The translations under genes and the position numbers were made by a program. This document shows, piece by piece, positions 1 to 12,700 of a stretch of DNA of 64,000 bases. Position 1 is the stretch's first letter; every line of letters starts with the position of its first letter. The DNA is taken from NCBI GenBank assembly GCA_030063045.1, contig JAQSEB010000021.1, forward strand, positions 496,001-560,000. Reading direction: 5' to 3'. Source of the DNA: Pratylenchus scribneri (taxonomy: Eukaryota > Nematoda > Chromadorea > Rhabditida > Pratylenchidae). The notes beneath the pieces were generated by a model. It had not been told where the DNA came from. It ran no database searches and saw only the letters and a list, made by a program, of their open reading frames with translations.

Positions 1-32
1 TTACACCTACATATTTTGCATGCATCCATATT

Positions 33-3000
33 TTATTCTTTATTCTCTTCATCTTCCTCCTCATCTTCTTCGTCATTTTCTTCATTTGCAATAGATTTCT
101 CTTTTCGATAATTATATTGACTCTTATTTGGGCTTTCTTCGGAAACAGAATTCATGAAATCCGAATCACTTTCAAATATTATACCGCGTTCTACAATTGT
201 ATTTACTTCAACAACTTCATTAATCGCCTCAATTATCTATAGAAAATTAGTATAACATTTTTAAAATGATGAAACAAAAAAAAATTGTGAAAAGAAATTT
301 GCGAAGATTAAGCATAAAATCAATTTTTAATATTTGTATCAAATTTCATAGAATAAAGTTTTATTGAATTGGCTTGATATGATTAAAGAAATAACTAATG
401 TTGATAAAAAATTACACAAAGTTTATTTTAAAAAAAAAAGTTACAAAATACTCCTAAATCAGAGAGCTTTCATTTTTTAAATAAAATACTTGAATTTTTA
501 TTTATACTGAAAATTTGCTAAAAGATATTGGATCAATTCACTAAATTCATTTAGTCTTAAGAATCAAACCTTCATCATTTTATCCAGAATGCTTGACTGA
601 AAGCATTTAATTGTGTCGAAATTTTTTTTTATTTCTGCTCTTATGTCCAATCCCAATTCGACATTTCTTTCCATTATTTTTTTTGCTTTTTGTGTTTGAT
701 TTTTTTCTCGATAAAAATGATATTGGAATACTATCATTAAATAAATTGAAAACCTAAAAATTATTAAAAGATATTTTCATTCATAAAAATAATTTTCTTT
801 TAAAGCCTTAGAATTCGGCATTTTTAGACTTAGATTTAGGATTAAGCTATTGCATAGTAAGAATTGGATTTAAAATAGAGGCCAATTTTGCTATTTTTTA
901 CACAGTTTTTTTTATAAATTTATTGATTTCCATTTTAAAGTTTACCATGATTTTTGATCAATATATATATATTAGTTGACTATGAATTTTTTAAATATAA
1001 TTTTTCGTTCACCTTTCACTGCATAAAAAATACCAATATTTCTTATAGAAATTCTTCAAATATGCTAATGGCTTTCTGTCATTCTCCCCCTTTTCAAATG
1101 CTTCTTTTTGTCTTTTTTCTATTTTTAGTATCATATTTATGCTCTGATTCCAATTTGTGATATAATCAAATGCATTTAACATAAAATTCTTTACATCATT
1201 TGAAAAATCTTCGGATGAATTTATGCTATCGTACAATTTTTTAATTTTTTGTGATTGTATATTTAATTTTTTTTCAACATATTCTTCATCTAAAATTTTT
1301 TATTATTTAAGTTGAAAATAAATTTTTAGTAAATTTAAAAAAATATACTCGAATCAAAAATCTTTTCATAATTTTCAGAGTAGGAATATAAATAAAAAAA
1401 AACCGGAAAACCATAAGAAAAATTTCCTAAAACTTTGGAAAAATCGATCTGTTTTAAAGAAAATAGTTAAAAATGCAAAATATACCATTCATAAACTTAG
1501 TAATAGTAAATAATAAAAAATGCCTAGAAGGAAAAATTTTAGCCAAAAATAATCTACACAAAAAAGATTTTTGTCAATTTTTAATAATTTTTTTTTAAAA
1601 AATAGTTAAAAAAATCATTAGGGACAATTATTAAAAATTGATAATTTTTTAGTATTTAAAATATGTATTTAGGTAAATTCTATTCCATAATTTTTTTACC
1701 TGATAAATCGAATATCCTCTCTGCTAATTTATCATTCTTCTCTTTGCTCAGCCATTTTAGAATTTTTTTTTCTACCTCATAATATTCATAAAGTTCCAAA
1801 TAAATTTCAGTAAATTGTCTTTTTCGATTTTTTGGTAACCATCCTATCAATTGACTAATCCCTTCGAGCACCATTTGATCCCATACATCAGGCAATTTTT
1901 CCATTCCGACCATAATGAAATGGAATGCTTCATGGATTATTTTGTTCAATTCATCTTTGAAAAATTTTCCAAATATCTCCAAATTTTTGACAATTTTATT
2001 CAATTTTTCTTTTTTAAATGTGTCCAAATTTTTGATAATGTCCTCAGTAAATTCATTCTTTTTTCGTTCGACTGCTAACCATTTAATTCCTTAAAAATTA
2101 CATTAATAAATTATTTAGTTAATTTTACTCTATTTTTTTTTCATACTTCTAGTAATTACGAAAGTATTTATTGGATCAGCGATCGTTAAAAAATGATAAA
2201 TTTAATATCTTTGTTAATTTCATTTTTTAGATATAGGAAAGGAACATAATGATTGAAAATTTACAACAAAAACAATTTGAATTTTGTAATGCCACTTTTT
2301 GATCATTAAATTTTTGCAAAAAAATCTACAATTTTTTATAAATCACACAATTTAAATTAATAAAATCTGAATAAATTTTCCAAATTTAAAGACAATATTG
2401 ATCTTAAAAATTGATTTGATATTTAAAATTCGAAGAAGCAAGAAATTTCGAAAATAATACACTTACTTTCTGACAATTCATCGAAACAATTCAATTTTTC
2501 TTGAACCAATATTCCATTGATTATTAGATTCAATTTCCTTAATTTAAATATAGCTAAGTTTTTTTTATTTCTGATCCATTTGATACGATATTGTAACATA
2601 AGTAATTCTGCACTGTTTATCAGTGTAATTTATTCAGAAAATCGTCGTAAATTAAGCGGCAGCATTCAAAAATTTTTGGATTGTACTATAGTATGTGGGA
2701 TCCGGGCCTGGGTAAGCTTACAGTGTATGATGAAATTTTGAAAAGTGAAGAAATTTTTTACTTAATCAAATTATAGTTCAATCGACGCGTCTCGATGTGT
2801 AGAGAGAGCTCGAATCTGAAAACGGTTTGGCATAAAACTCAAAAATAAAGATGTTATGACCATGGCTAGGTTAAAGCCGGCATGGGCTAGGTAGGATTAA
2901 GGCTATGGACAGGATAGGAATCCTAAGGAAATATAATGTATCACCCGGGTACAATTTCTCAAAAAAATTTTTTCAAATATTTTCGACCCCAAGGGGGTTC

Positions 3001-6000
3001 CTTCACTTTTACATTGTTTGCTTATTAAGCATTGTATAATTTTTTTTCTAGGAGTTTTCGGCAGAAAATTTTTGTAGATTTGAACTCAGCTTATCGAAAG
3101 GAATGAATGTTATATATAAACATGATCCGGGCCCGGATCCCACATATTATAGTGTCCCCATTTTTTGAAAGTTGCCGCGCAATTTACCGGAATATTTTTT
3201 TTATCTTGTTTGAAATCAGTCCCTTATCTCTAACTAATAGAAACCGGCAAAATGTCTTCCGCAGGATCTGTAGACAGGATTTTTTCCCCAATTTTTCGCA
3301 GCACCGAATCCGCACGGATAATCGTGCAAAATCCCAGCAAGCAGGATTATTCTGTAATTCCTGCAAAATCTTGCCCGGATTCCTATCCTGTGCCGGTCTC
3401 TACTAATTAGAACCATACTCGATTGGATCAAAAATAAAAATCGCCTTCATACTTATAAATGTTTCGATGCATCAACATTTTTTTCAATGTGAGTTCCAGT
3501 GTTTGATTGAATTTTACTTGTATATGTTTACCATCCCAATCAAACACCGACATTGTGGTGTAAAATATTGAACTGTAAAAAATAATAAATGTGAAATATG
3601 ATATAAAATATAATTATAATTATTTATTTATATTTTTTATTTGACAATATGTTTTTTACCTGATATTATTATAGGGTTGTTTTAATTCAAATTGATTCCA
3701 ATGTTCATTGAGTATGGTTAATACAGTATTGTATGCAGTCCATAAATATATCAATGGCTTCTTCATTTTTAACTAAATTGTATCACAATTATTTGAATCT
3801 TATATTTCGTGCCTATTCTAATTTTTTTTATCATAACTAGAGACCGGCAAAATGTCATTTGCAGGATTCCGGACCGGATTTCGGATTGGGTAAATTTGCA
3901 CCGGATCAAGCAAAAAAAAGCTCCGGATTTGGCTGGATTTTTTAAAAATCTCATAAAATGTGCCGGATTCCGGACCGGATCCAGTTATAAAATTTTTTCT
4001 CCGGATTCCGGATTCTGGCAAAAATGGCCGGATCCGGCAAAAATCCGGTCCGGTGCCGGTCTCTAATCATAATTTTTTTGAATTTTTCAGACCAACAAAT
4101 TATTTCTTTCTCTAATCAACTCAATCCCATTCAGAGACTTCAAATCTGAAGTACAAATTTTTGTTACGAAAATTCGAATGAATCTAAAAAAATTTTTCAG
4201 AAAATTTAAAGAAGTTATTTCATAATTAATTTAAATAATAAATTAAGAAAATTACCTGAATCTCATTTATTTTCTCAGGCTTCTGATTATTTTCCTTTTG
4301 TTCCCTCATCAATTCTTTTTCGAATTCTCCAATTTCTTTAATCTTTTCTTCCAAATTATTCAATATCTTTTTAATTTGATTATATTTTTTGTGTCTTTCT
4401 GCTTCAATTTTTGTAACCAACAACTCAGTTTGAATTTGAACAGCGTCTGAAGTTTTCCATTTTTGTAAAATTTTGAAGCCCTTTTACTGAGATCTTTTTT
4501 TTGAAAAGTTTTGTATATCCCCATAGTTATGTTTAAAAAATTGGAATTCATTAATTTTTATCTAGTTTACAACAAATATTAGAATGTTTTTTAACTAAAA
4601 TATATACTTTGTGGCAATCATAAAAAATTTACATCCCAAAAAAATTTCGATTATTTTTTAAATTTTTTAAAAATTCTTTACAAATCATAATTTTTATAAA
4701 AAGATGATAGAGGAGGCGGCTACCTTGTTTAATTAATAGAATTTTAATAATATTCTTTTTCATAATTCAAATTTTTATACCCAGTTCAGGCAGAACTTTA
4801 GAGCGTCCTCCTCTTGTTTGTTCACTACTATTGCTAGAGCCACTACCACCTCCCTTCTCATGTGAATATGCCACATTTAATTTGGTCGAATCTATCGATG
4901 GAGTAGGCAATTGAGCACCGCTATTTCCTAATTCCCCAGCAGCTTTTTTCTTATTAAAAGCAATCATATTGTCCAATGCTTGCTTTCTCTCCTGCTCCTG
5001 TTCCCATCGTTGTTTTGCTGCATTCTTGATTTCTTCGCGCAACATTTTCTTCTCTTCTTGCTTTTCTTTTTCATTTTGCCACTTTTTTATTTCCTCTGTT
5101 GTATTAATCACTGCTGCTGCTATAATTGCAAAAAATTTCTATTTGCTTCTCTAAGGAAGATGATAGAATAATTTAACCCAGTCCCAGACTCCAACAGAAT
5201 TCAGAGATCTAGTAGAAGAGAGGAAGGGAACAGAAGTCAGATTTTCCTGAGGCTAAAATTAAAGTGGACTGTTGAGAATTCGGCCCCGATGCCTTTTCCC
5301 TTTAAATATCTACTTTTCCGATCACTCTATTTTAACTTGCTGAGAAATTTGATAATTCAAAAAAAAATATTTTTCGGCTTTTACGATCATCAAACCAGTC
5401 AGGCGGATATGAAATATATATGTTGCTGTTGCAGATAATATTGGAAATACACCAAGTATTGGGTTGGATAATTTTTGAAATCTCGGCTTCTAATTCTAAG
5501 AATCTTAGAGACTCGAGAGATGGCTCAATCGATTCGGCCTAGTCGATTTTATTTATAGAATTCATTTTCAGACCGATTTAAGGTCTAAGATTAGGCTAAA
5601 GTCGGCATAATGGGCTAATAAGAGTTAGGAGTCTAATAAGTGAAAAACTCATACCAGTCTGAAAGTGAAATTCTATAAATAAAATCGAACAAGACGAATC
5701 GAATGAGCCAACTCTCGAGTCTGTATGATTCCTAGAAGCCGAGATTTCCAAGATTATCCAACCCAATCACTTGGATAATTCCGGAATTATCCAATTTCCA
5801 ATAATATCCATAACATATATATTAAGTCTGAGTCCAGATTTTAAAAAATGATTGTCCTTTTTCAAGAGTTTAATAGGGAAGAGCAATTTTAATAAAGTAA
5901 AATTTTTATTTTTCTGATTACATTTTCCCTTTGATTTCGCAGATTTTCGACTTCCCTGCTGATTATTCGTTTCTAATTGTTTCTTATGTTCAGCATTAAT

Positions 6001-7938
6001 TTTTTCCTCTTTTTCTTCCTCCTCTTTATTAGCCAATAATTCCTTTTGCTTCTGATTTTGATCAGTTTCTAATGGATCAAAGCGATTATCTTCCTCTGGT
6101 TTTGGACGAGGCAATAAGTCGTAAATTACTACACCGTCTGCCGTGTTTGTCACTGTGATAGCAGGAGAAGCATCTTTCGGTGTTTCCTTCATAGTGCGAG
6201 ATGTAATCCCCTTTTTTTAAATAAAATTTTATTACTTTTTAAATTGCTAAATAATAAACAATGCCAGATCCCTTATCATCATTAAAAATTAATTAATTTA
6301 TAAAAGATTAATTTATTGATTTTTTAGTTCTAACTTGAAATTTACAATTGAAATTTTGCTCAAACAGTTGAAAAAAATAGAAAAATTTAATTTTTCAAAA
6401 AATCAGTAAAAAAATCGATTTAAAAAAGAAGATATTTTTCAACCTCAATTCTAGAAGACTGATGCTTATGATAAGTGGAAGATTGTGATGAAGGCGAAAT
6501 GCCCTTAGAATCTGCCAACGGACTATTGCCCCCTCCACTGGGATTATGGGATTGTTTTTCGTTCTGTTGCAAATTTTTTAGTTTTATTTTTCGATTTTTA
6601 GAGAGGGATGATGATGTCTGCTGGGATTTCGACCCCGTTGCAGTTTTTGATAACAATGTTTCTTTAAAAGTTGTCTCCAACATTTTTGGAATTGTGGCAC
6701 CAGCACCTGTGAATAGGATAATTTTAAAAAAACAGAAAATAATAACGAATATTGATAATAATAATCAGCATTTTTTATTACTCCTATTCTTCAACTTTTC
6801 ACCTTTTTCATGATGATCTCCAAAAATTTCGTTTTTCAATTTCTCTTTGGCGGCATTCTGCTTTTGTTTATTTTCCTTTCTCCTCTGCCTCCTACTCAAT
6901 TTGTTCGTATTATTTTTGGTTGAGTCTTCTCCTTCCTCCGCCTCTTTTTGTTGATTTTGGGATTTCATTTGGCTTTCTGCAACTTAAAAATTTAGTGATG
7001 ATATGTTAATAAATGAATATTTTTAAATATTGCCTTAAAGGCAACGATTCACTAAATAATATATTCTCAAATTTCAATAATATTTTAATTCAAAAAATGA
7101 ATCTTTTTAAGATTAAGCTTAATAAATATCTGAACTTAGAAAACAGAATTGGAATAAATTTATTGACTTATTAGAATTATTTTCAGAGATTAATATAAAT
7201 TTATCACTTTTGTGCTCTAAATCCGCATCTGAAGACATTTTTGTAGGGCTTTTCACTCCATGAATTTTTTCGCTTTTGTCCCCTATTTCTCCTTCAATTC
7301 CTCCAGAAATTTCTTTGCCTAAAGTGCCAACTTTATCCAATAAAGATTTTTCTTTTGCTCCCAAAACATTTTGTTGATGCTTTTGATAAATTGAATCATC
7401 CATATTCATATGATGTTGTGTATTTAATGAAGTTTCTGGTATACTTCCAACAGTGGAAATAACTTCTTTTTCGACAAGATCAGCTTTGATCCCTCCAACC
7501 TGATCACGATTTTTTCCTTCACTTAATTTTGGAATGTGATGGGTACGTTGACCTTTGTCTCCTTCTCCCTTTTCTTGCCGATTATCATCATCAATTTCAT
7601 CATTTATCTCCCAATCAAATAGATGATCAGGCAAATTAGGGAGGCCTTCATTTTCTCCTACATCTTGATTAGTAATTTGTTGATTCGGTTGAGATTGAGA
7701 TTGATGAGATGGATTTTGCATGGATTGAAATTGTTGAGGCTGAGAAGATGCACGCGAAATTACACGAGGAAAAAATTCAGATGCATCGGCATTCAACATA
7801 GCTAAAAATGAAAAATAATAAAATTGTTTTATTTACTTTTAATTTACATTTCCTTGGCTGCCTTTCCATTGAAAAACCAAAATGGGAAAAAATTAACATT
7901 ACTATCAATGCTTGAAGGAATTGATGCCAATAATTCAT
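33..7938 (-). CDS. Paralog A: secreted coiled-coil family protein, 14 exons, possibly damaged
   Basis: Family not recognised. Exons in coding order: 7848-7938, 7208-7801, 6803-6976, 6444-6706, 5922-6210, 4781-5119, 4256-4486, 3660-3772, 3453-3572, 2467-2537, 1700-2089, 1013-1289, 570-753, 33-236. Exon 1 encodes a signal peptide (MNYWHQFLQALIVMLIFSHF) followed by SMERQPRK. The middle is hydrophilic, Q/S/E/K-rich and probably coiled coil. The C-terminal half shares blocks with paralogs B-D ([23 protein letters not shown]...[27 protein letters not shown]) and ends in a D/E-rich tail. Start chosen by homology; a 3' splice site (TTCCAG) lies just upstream. Oddities: exon 7 does not join exon 6 in frame with the acceptor CTCAG (four extra bases compared with B and C); the exon 5 acceptor is poor (AAAAAAAG); the coiled-coil exon 8 of B, C and D is missing. 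It may be decaying or may use shifted junctions. Confidence 0.7.
2638..3193. mobile_element. MITE with about 70-bp inverted repeats in paralog A intron
   Basis: Left arm (AAATTAAGCGGCAGCATTC...TATGTGGGATCCGGGCC) is matched by the inverted right arm ending near 3193 (GGATCCCACATA...GCCGCGCAATTTACC). Core contains AAAGCCGGCATGGGCTAGG, similar to cores of other palindromic elements in the window. Class unknown; no clear target duplication. Confidence 0.6.
3238..3402. mobile_element. hAT-like MITE, same family, in paralog A intron 9
   Basis: Starts TAGAAACCGGC and ends GCCGGTCTCTA. The flanks CTAACTAA and CTAATTAG match at six of eight positions, consistent with an aged 8-bp target duplication. 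It sits between exons 3453-3572 and 2467-2537. Confidence 0.7.
3838..4065. mobile_element. hAT-like MITE in paralog A intron
   Basis: Ends TAGAGACCGGCAAAATG and its complement, with near-perfect 8-bp target duplication ATCATAAC/ATCATAAT (3830-3837, 4066-4073). Interior of CCGGA/TCCGG repeats. It lies in the intron where B, C and D have their eighth exon, so it may relate to loss of that exon in A. Confidence 0.85.
5415..5825. mobile_element. Palindromic foldback element in paralog A intron 5
   Basis: Inverted arms share TTGGGTTGGATAAT, AATCTCGGCTTCTA, ACTCGAGAG and ATAAAATCGA with their complements, around a short core containing GGTCTAAGATTAGGC. Related by arm sequence to the element at 40220-40635. 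It lies between exons 5922-6210 and 4781-5119. Confidence 0.65.
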
Positions 7939-9729
7939 TTTTATGATTGATTTGAAGAAATCTGGAATTATGGGAAAAAGTGAAAAAAAATATAAAGGCA
8001 AAGGTAATAATTAAGACATAGAAAATATAAGTCAAAAAATAATAAAAATTAAAGCTTATAAACTTTTTTGCCTGGCAAACGAAGTTGAGGCATATGCTAT
8101 AAAAATGGTATTTCAATATTCACTAGGTGCCCGAAATCATTGAAATAGTTGCGCAAACCTCTTGGACAAACCGGCTCAAGCGGTTTAAAAGTTTATAATT
8201 GATAAAATATGGTTAGGGTCTAGGATCATGGTAGAGGCGGCATAAATTATAATGGCTAGGGCCTAGTGTTTCGCGCGAAGCCAAAAGCAAAATAGCCCAA
8301 ATCATATCTTCGTCTACAAATGGTTTAAACATCGAAACGGTTACAAAACCTGAAATCAATCTCAAATTTTGATTCCCTTCATCGAATATTCTTTATTTTA
8401 CTTTTTCCAAACTTTTAAACCAGTTCAACCTTTTTGACCAAATCAGTTGACTTCTTCTCATCTCGGGAAATTGAAAAATCTTATTATTTAATTAAAATTC
8501 CTATTGATCTGTCTAAAATTAAAGCCATTTCTGTCATGGAACAAAATTAGACTTAACTTAAAATTCGACCCTTTTAAATATGCAAATAAGCCTCATGTAA
8601 AATTAAAAATGGCATTTGGCATCTGAGGTGAATGGTTGGGAATTAGACATTTCCTTACGAAATTTTTCCACAGTAAAGAGAGTATAAAGTTAAATTAAAA
8701 TGGCGGGGACTGGGATCCATTCCCTTTAGCAAAAAAAAGTCGGAAAATATGCCGAAGCGGGGAAAAGGTTTTATAGGAAAAATTTGGCTGAAATAATTAT
8801 TGAATAATTTTTAAACTTAATTTAGGAATATTGATTAAATATTAAAATATTTATAATGATAAAATATCTGAATCAAACGAATTACAGCTTATAAAAGGCC
8901 ATCTTCGACTAATTTAAAGAATGATGAACAGTGTGAAATTTTTTTGGGAGGGATCAGATGGTTTTATGGAATAGAAATTTTAGGGAAAATAAACTTCGAA
9001 GAGAGAAAATGCTGAATTCGGAATTGGGAGTTGTGACCCATCATCACCATACCCAACCCATTCATTTCCTACGATCTATGAACAGTGAACACCATACTAG
9101 TGACCCCCGTTCAATGAAAAATGTGATTTTTTGATTCTCTTAACAACATTTTGGCTGGGAGCGAAAGAGAGGTTGGGGTCATAACTTCTCTGGTAAATAA
9201 TAAAAGGAATTATATAATGGGCGCATGCAATGAAATAGATCAAAAAATCATTGAGGGTGTGGAGCATATATATTGTTCACTGTTCATACTTCATAGATCG
9301 TAGGTAATTCATAGATCGTAGTTAATGAATGGGGCGTTCGGTTTTGGCCGGTTTTGGGGTCTCGGTTTCGGTTTTTTGACTTAAAATTCTCGGTTTCGGT
9401 TCGGTTAACCGACTCTCTCCAACCTTAGTAACTAGCATTGGCCATCCGCTCGCTTAGTTCACCGTCCGCGATTTAATTTATCGCTTCACTGCGCCATTCA
9501 GGATTCCGGAGCACAATTGCATTACTTCCGCAGTACAATACATTTCAGCGAAACTAAAATGGTCATTTTGAATTTTATTGTGAAAATAATCACAGATTCC
9601 TTCTCAAAATTCCAAAGCCAAAATAAACAAATTAAATATGTATTGTTAGAAAAAATGTTTAATAAAATTAATAATATATATTTTAAAAAATATTCGTCCT
9701 CTCTTTTGACATAATAAATTGAATTCTTC
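7939..9729. other. Spacer between paralogs A and B with element relics
   Basis: No gene seen. 8150-8330 is a relic with GGTTAGGGTCTAGG, GGCGGCATAA and CGCGCGAAGCC, resembling the cores of the foldback elements at 25042 and 51340. 9045-9336 is a palindromic element (arms CCCATTCATTTCCTACGATC and complement, also TGAACAGTGAACA). 9335-9420 is a GGTTTCGG-rich fragment. The rest is AT-rich unique sequence, and must contain the paralog A promoter. Confidence 0.6.
9045..9336. mobile_element. Palindromic MITE between A and B
   Basis: Arms CCCATTCATTTCCTACGATC and ATCGTAGTTAATGAATGGG with inner TATGAACAGTGAACA / TGTTCACTGTTCATA. No coding sequence; superfamily not determined. Confidence 0.55.
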
Positions 9730-12700
9730 TCAATTCTCATCGTCAGCATTGCTATTTTTAGCATTCAACTCTTTCAACCGTCTTTCATATTCATCCCTAT
9801 TTGCATTTTCATCGTAAATGGAATCCAAGAAATCCTTGTCATTTTGATATTTAAGAAAACGTTCCACAATTTTATTTTGCTTCACAACCTCTTCAATCGT
9901 TTCAATTACCTATTAGAAAATTTTCATTAATTTAAATTTGGGAACTAATTTTTATGCATTCTATTTTCAATTGAATTATAAATTTTTATAGATACATTTG
10001 AACTTCTCTTCTTATAATAAATTGATTAGAGAATAAATTAATAAATTTTATTGGAAAATAATTGTCCAAAAAAAGTGGCAAAATGGACCAAAATTGATGG
10101 CCATAATTTACTGATTATTTTTGATAGATGATTTATCAAAATGTATTAATTGCTTAGATATTACTAGTCTATCCCAAAATTGAGTAGCCCTAAAAATATG
10201 TTAAAAAACAAACCGTCATCATTTCATCCAAAATGCCTGGCTCATCGGTGGCTTCAATTTGCTTGAAAATTGGCTCTACTTCTTCAGTTTTAACCACCTC
10301 TATATCGGGAAGTACTTCTTTTGAAATGTTCAAATTTTCTGTTCGATTTTTTTCTCGACTAATATAATATTGACGTGCATACAAAAAATGAAAATTAAAT
10401 CTAAAAAACAAATGATTTTTTTAAAATTTTTTTATTAAAAGGAATACTATTTATTTTTGTTTATATTATTTCAATAATATATTTTGTCATTATAGCCAAA
10501 ACAATTATTTAAAAAAATAATGGGGCCAAACATAATATTAATTTAGAGATAACCGTAATATTTGATTTAGGTTAGGTCAGTCCTAGATTAAGGTTTCTTA
10601 ATTAGAGTTACAGTTTAAAAAACGATTTGGGCTGTGTCAAAATTTTTAATAACATGAAAAGTTCTATTAGAAAATTTTTTATCATTTAACATGAAAAGTT
10701 TTGTTAAAAATTAATTGGATCCTTAGACTTTGACTAGGTTTTTAAACAATAATTTCATCAAAAAATAAATATATAAATTTAAATTTTATTACCTATTGTA
10801 GTAAACCATAAACCAATATTTTTCATAGACACATTTCAAAAAAAGCAACGAATCTTTTTCTCTTTTTTCAATTTTTAACAGTAAATTTATGCTTCTTATC
10901 CATCCCATAATGTGACCAAATGCAACCATCATAAATGGCACAATTCCCGATTCTGATGCAAATTTTTCTTTTGTTAGCTTGCTCAAATCCCAAATTTTTG
11001 GCAATTGTTCTTTTAATCGTTCATCAACATATTCTTCATCTGAAAATAATGAATTAAAATTAATATTGCATTTATTTACATTTTATCTGTTGGAGAAATT
11101 GAAATTATTAATTAAACCGGGCATTTCTGAAAAAAATATCTTGGTTAATAATTTAAATACGACTTTAAATTTTAGAATAGGGTTAATCCCATTTATCAAT
11201 TTTTTTACAATAATAAAATTTGGCGTAAATTAACTATCAATTTTCGAATATATTTAATAAAAAAAGAACTATCGAATAAAAGGTGAATAATATAAAATTA
11301 TTTAAAATTAAGATGAATACAAATATATAAATTAAAATCGGTTTATAAAATTTTTATTTAAAATAAAAATTATTGATTTTAAAATTTACCTGGAAATAAA
11401 TCCAATATTTTCATAGCCATTTTATCATTATCATTATGACTCAGCCATTTCAGATTGAGTTTTTCCTCCTCATAATATTCATAAATTTGCACCCAAATTT
11501 CATTAAATCGTTCTTTTCGATCTATTGGCAACCAATTGGACAATCGGGTAATTCCAACCAGCACCATTTGATCCCAAACATCGGGCAATTGATCAATTCC
11601 GACCATAATGAAGCGGAATACTTCATGAAATGTTTGGTTCAATTCTTCTTTGAAAAATTTTCCGAAAGTTTCCATATGTTTGACATGATTTTCTGATATT
11701 CCATTTTTCTTGCGTTCTTCAGTTAGCCAATTGATTTCTTAAAGAAAATTTGCATTTCACTAAGGTTATTTCTTATTTTTTTAATTAGTTATTAACTCGT
11801 AAATTTTATTATAATATTTCTAAATTTTAGAGAGTTATAAGCCTATTGATTTATATTATTATTATTATTTCACTTACTTTCCTTCAATTCATCGAAACAG
11901 TTCAGCTTTTCGTGCACTAATTCTCCTTTGATTGGACCAATGTTACTATAAAATAGATATAGATTTTTGGGAGTTTTTAATAAATTTTAACAAATTGCTG
12001 GATTGATTAATACATTTATTACTTTTCGGAAATTATGTAATTGAAAAAAGTCACAAGTAAAGAAATCTAATCATAAATAAGTGAGGAAAAGGGTACTTTA
12101 TAATGAATAATATGGCAAATTTCATTAAGTTGTGGATGTTATCGCAAAATTTAAATATTATTTTTGAGGAAATCACAATAATGTGATAAATGAAAAGTTG
12201 AACATTATTCCAACCTATTCTATATAATTTATGTCTATGGAGTCATTTAGGTTGGCCTACACTTGCGTATCCGACACTTGTGGACGAAACGGTCTGGAGC
12301 CCCAAAGGTGGTAAAGCTAGAGTGGCATTGTTTATAATATATTATTAGGCATAAAATTAGCTACAAAATGATATCAAAAGTTTTGGTCAATGTTGAATAT
12401 TCACCGAGTTATGGCCAAAAAACAGCCAAAAACACAATTTTAATTAAACCAATGGTTTTTTTTTGCCATAACTCAGCGAATATTCAACATTGACCAAAAC
12501 TTTTGATGTCATTTTGTAGCTAATTTTATGCTTAATAATATATTATAAACAATGCCACTCCAGCTTTACCACCTTCGGCTCCAGACCGCTTCGTCCGCAA
12601 GTGTCGGGTCCGCAAGTGTCGCAGCACGCTTATTATTAGAGGCAAATTTCAAGTCCCTATCTTTCCTGCTGACTGAGCGGACAAAAAATATAAAAGAATA

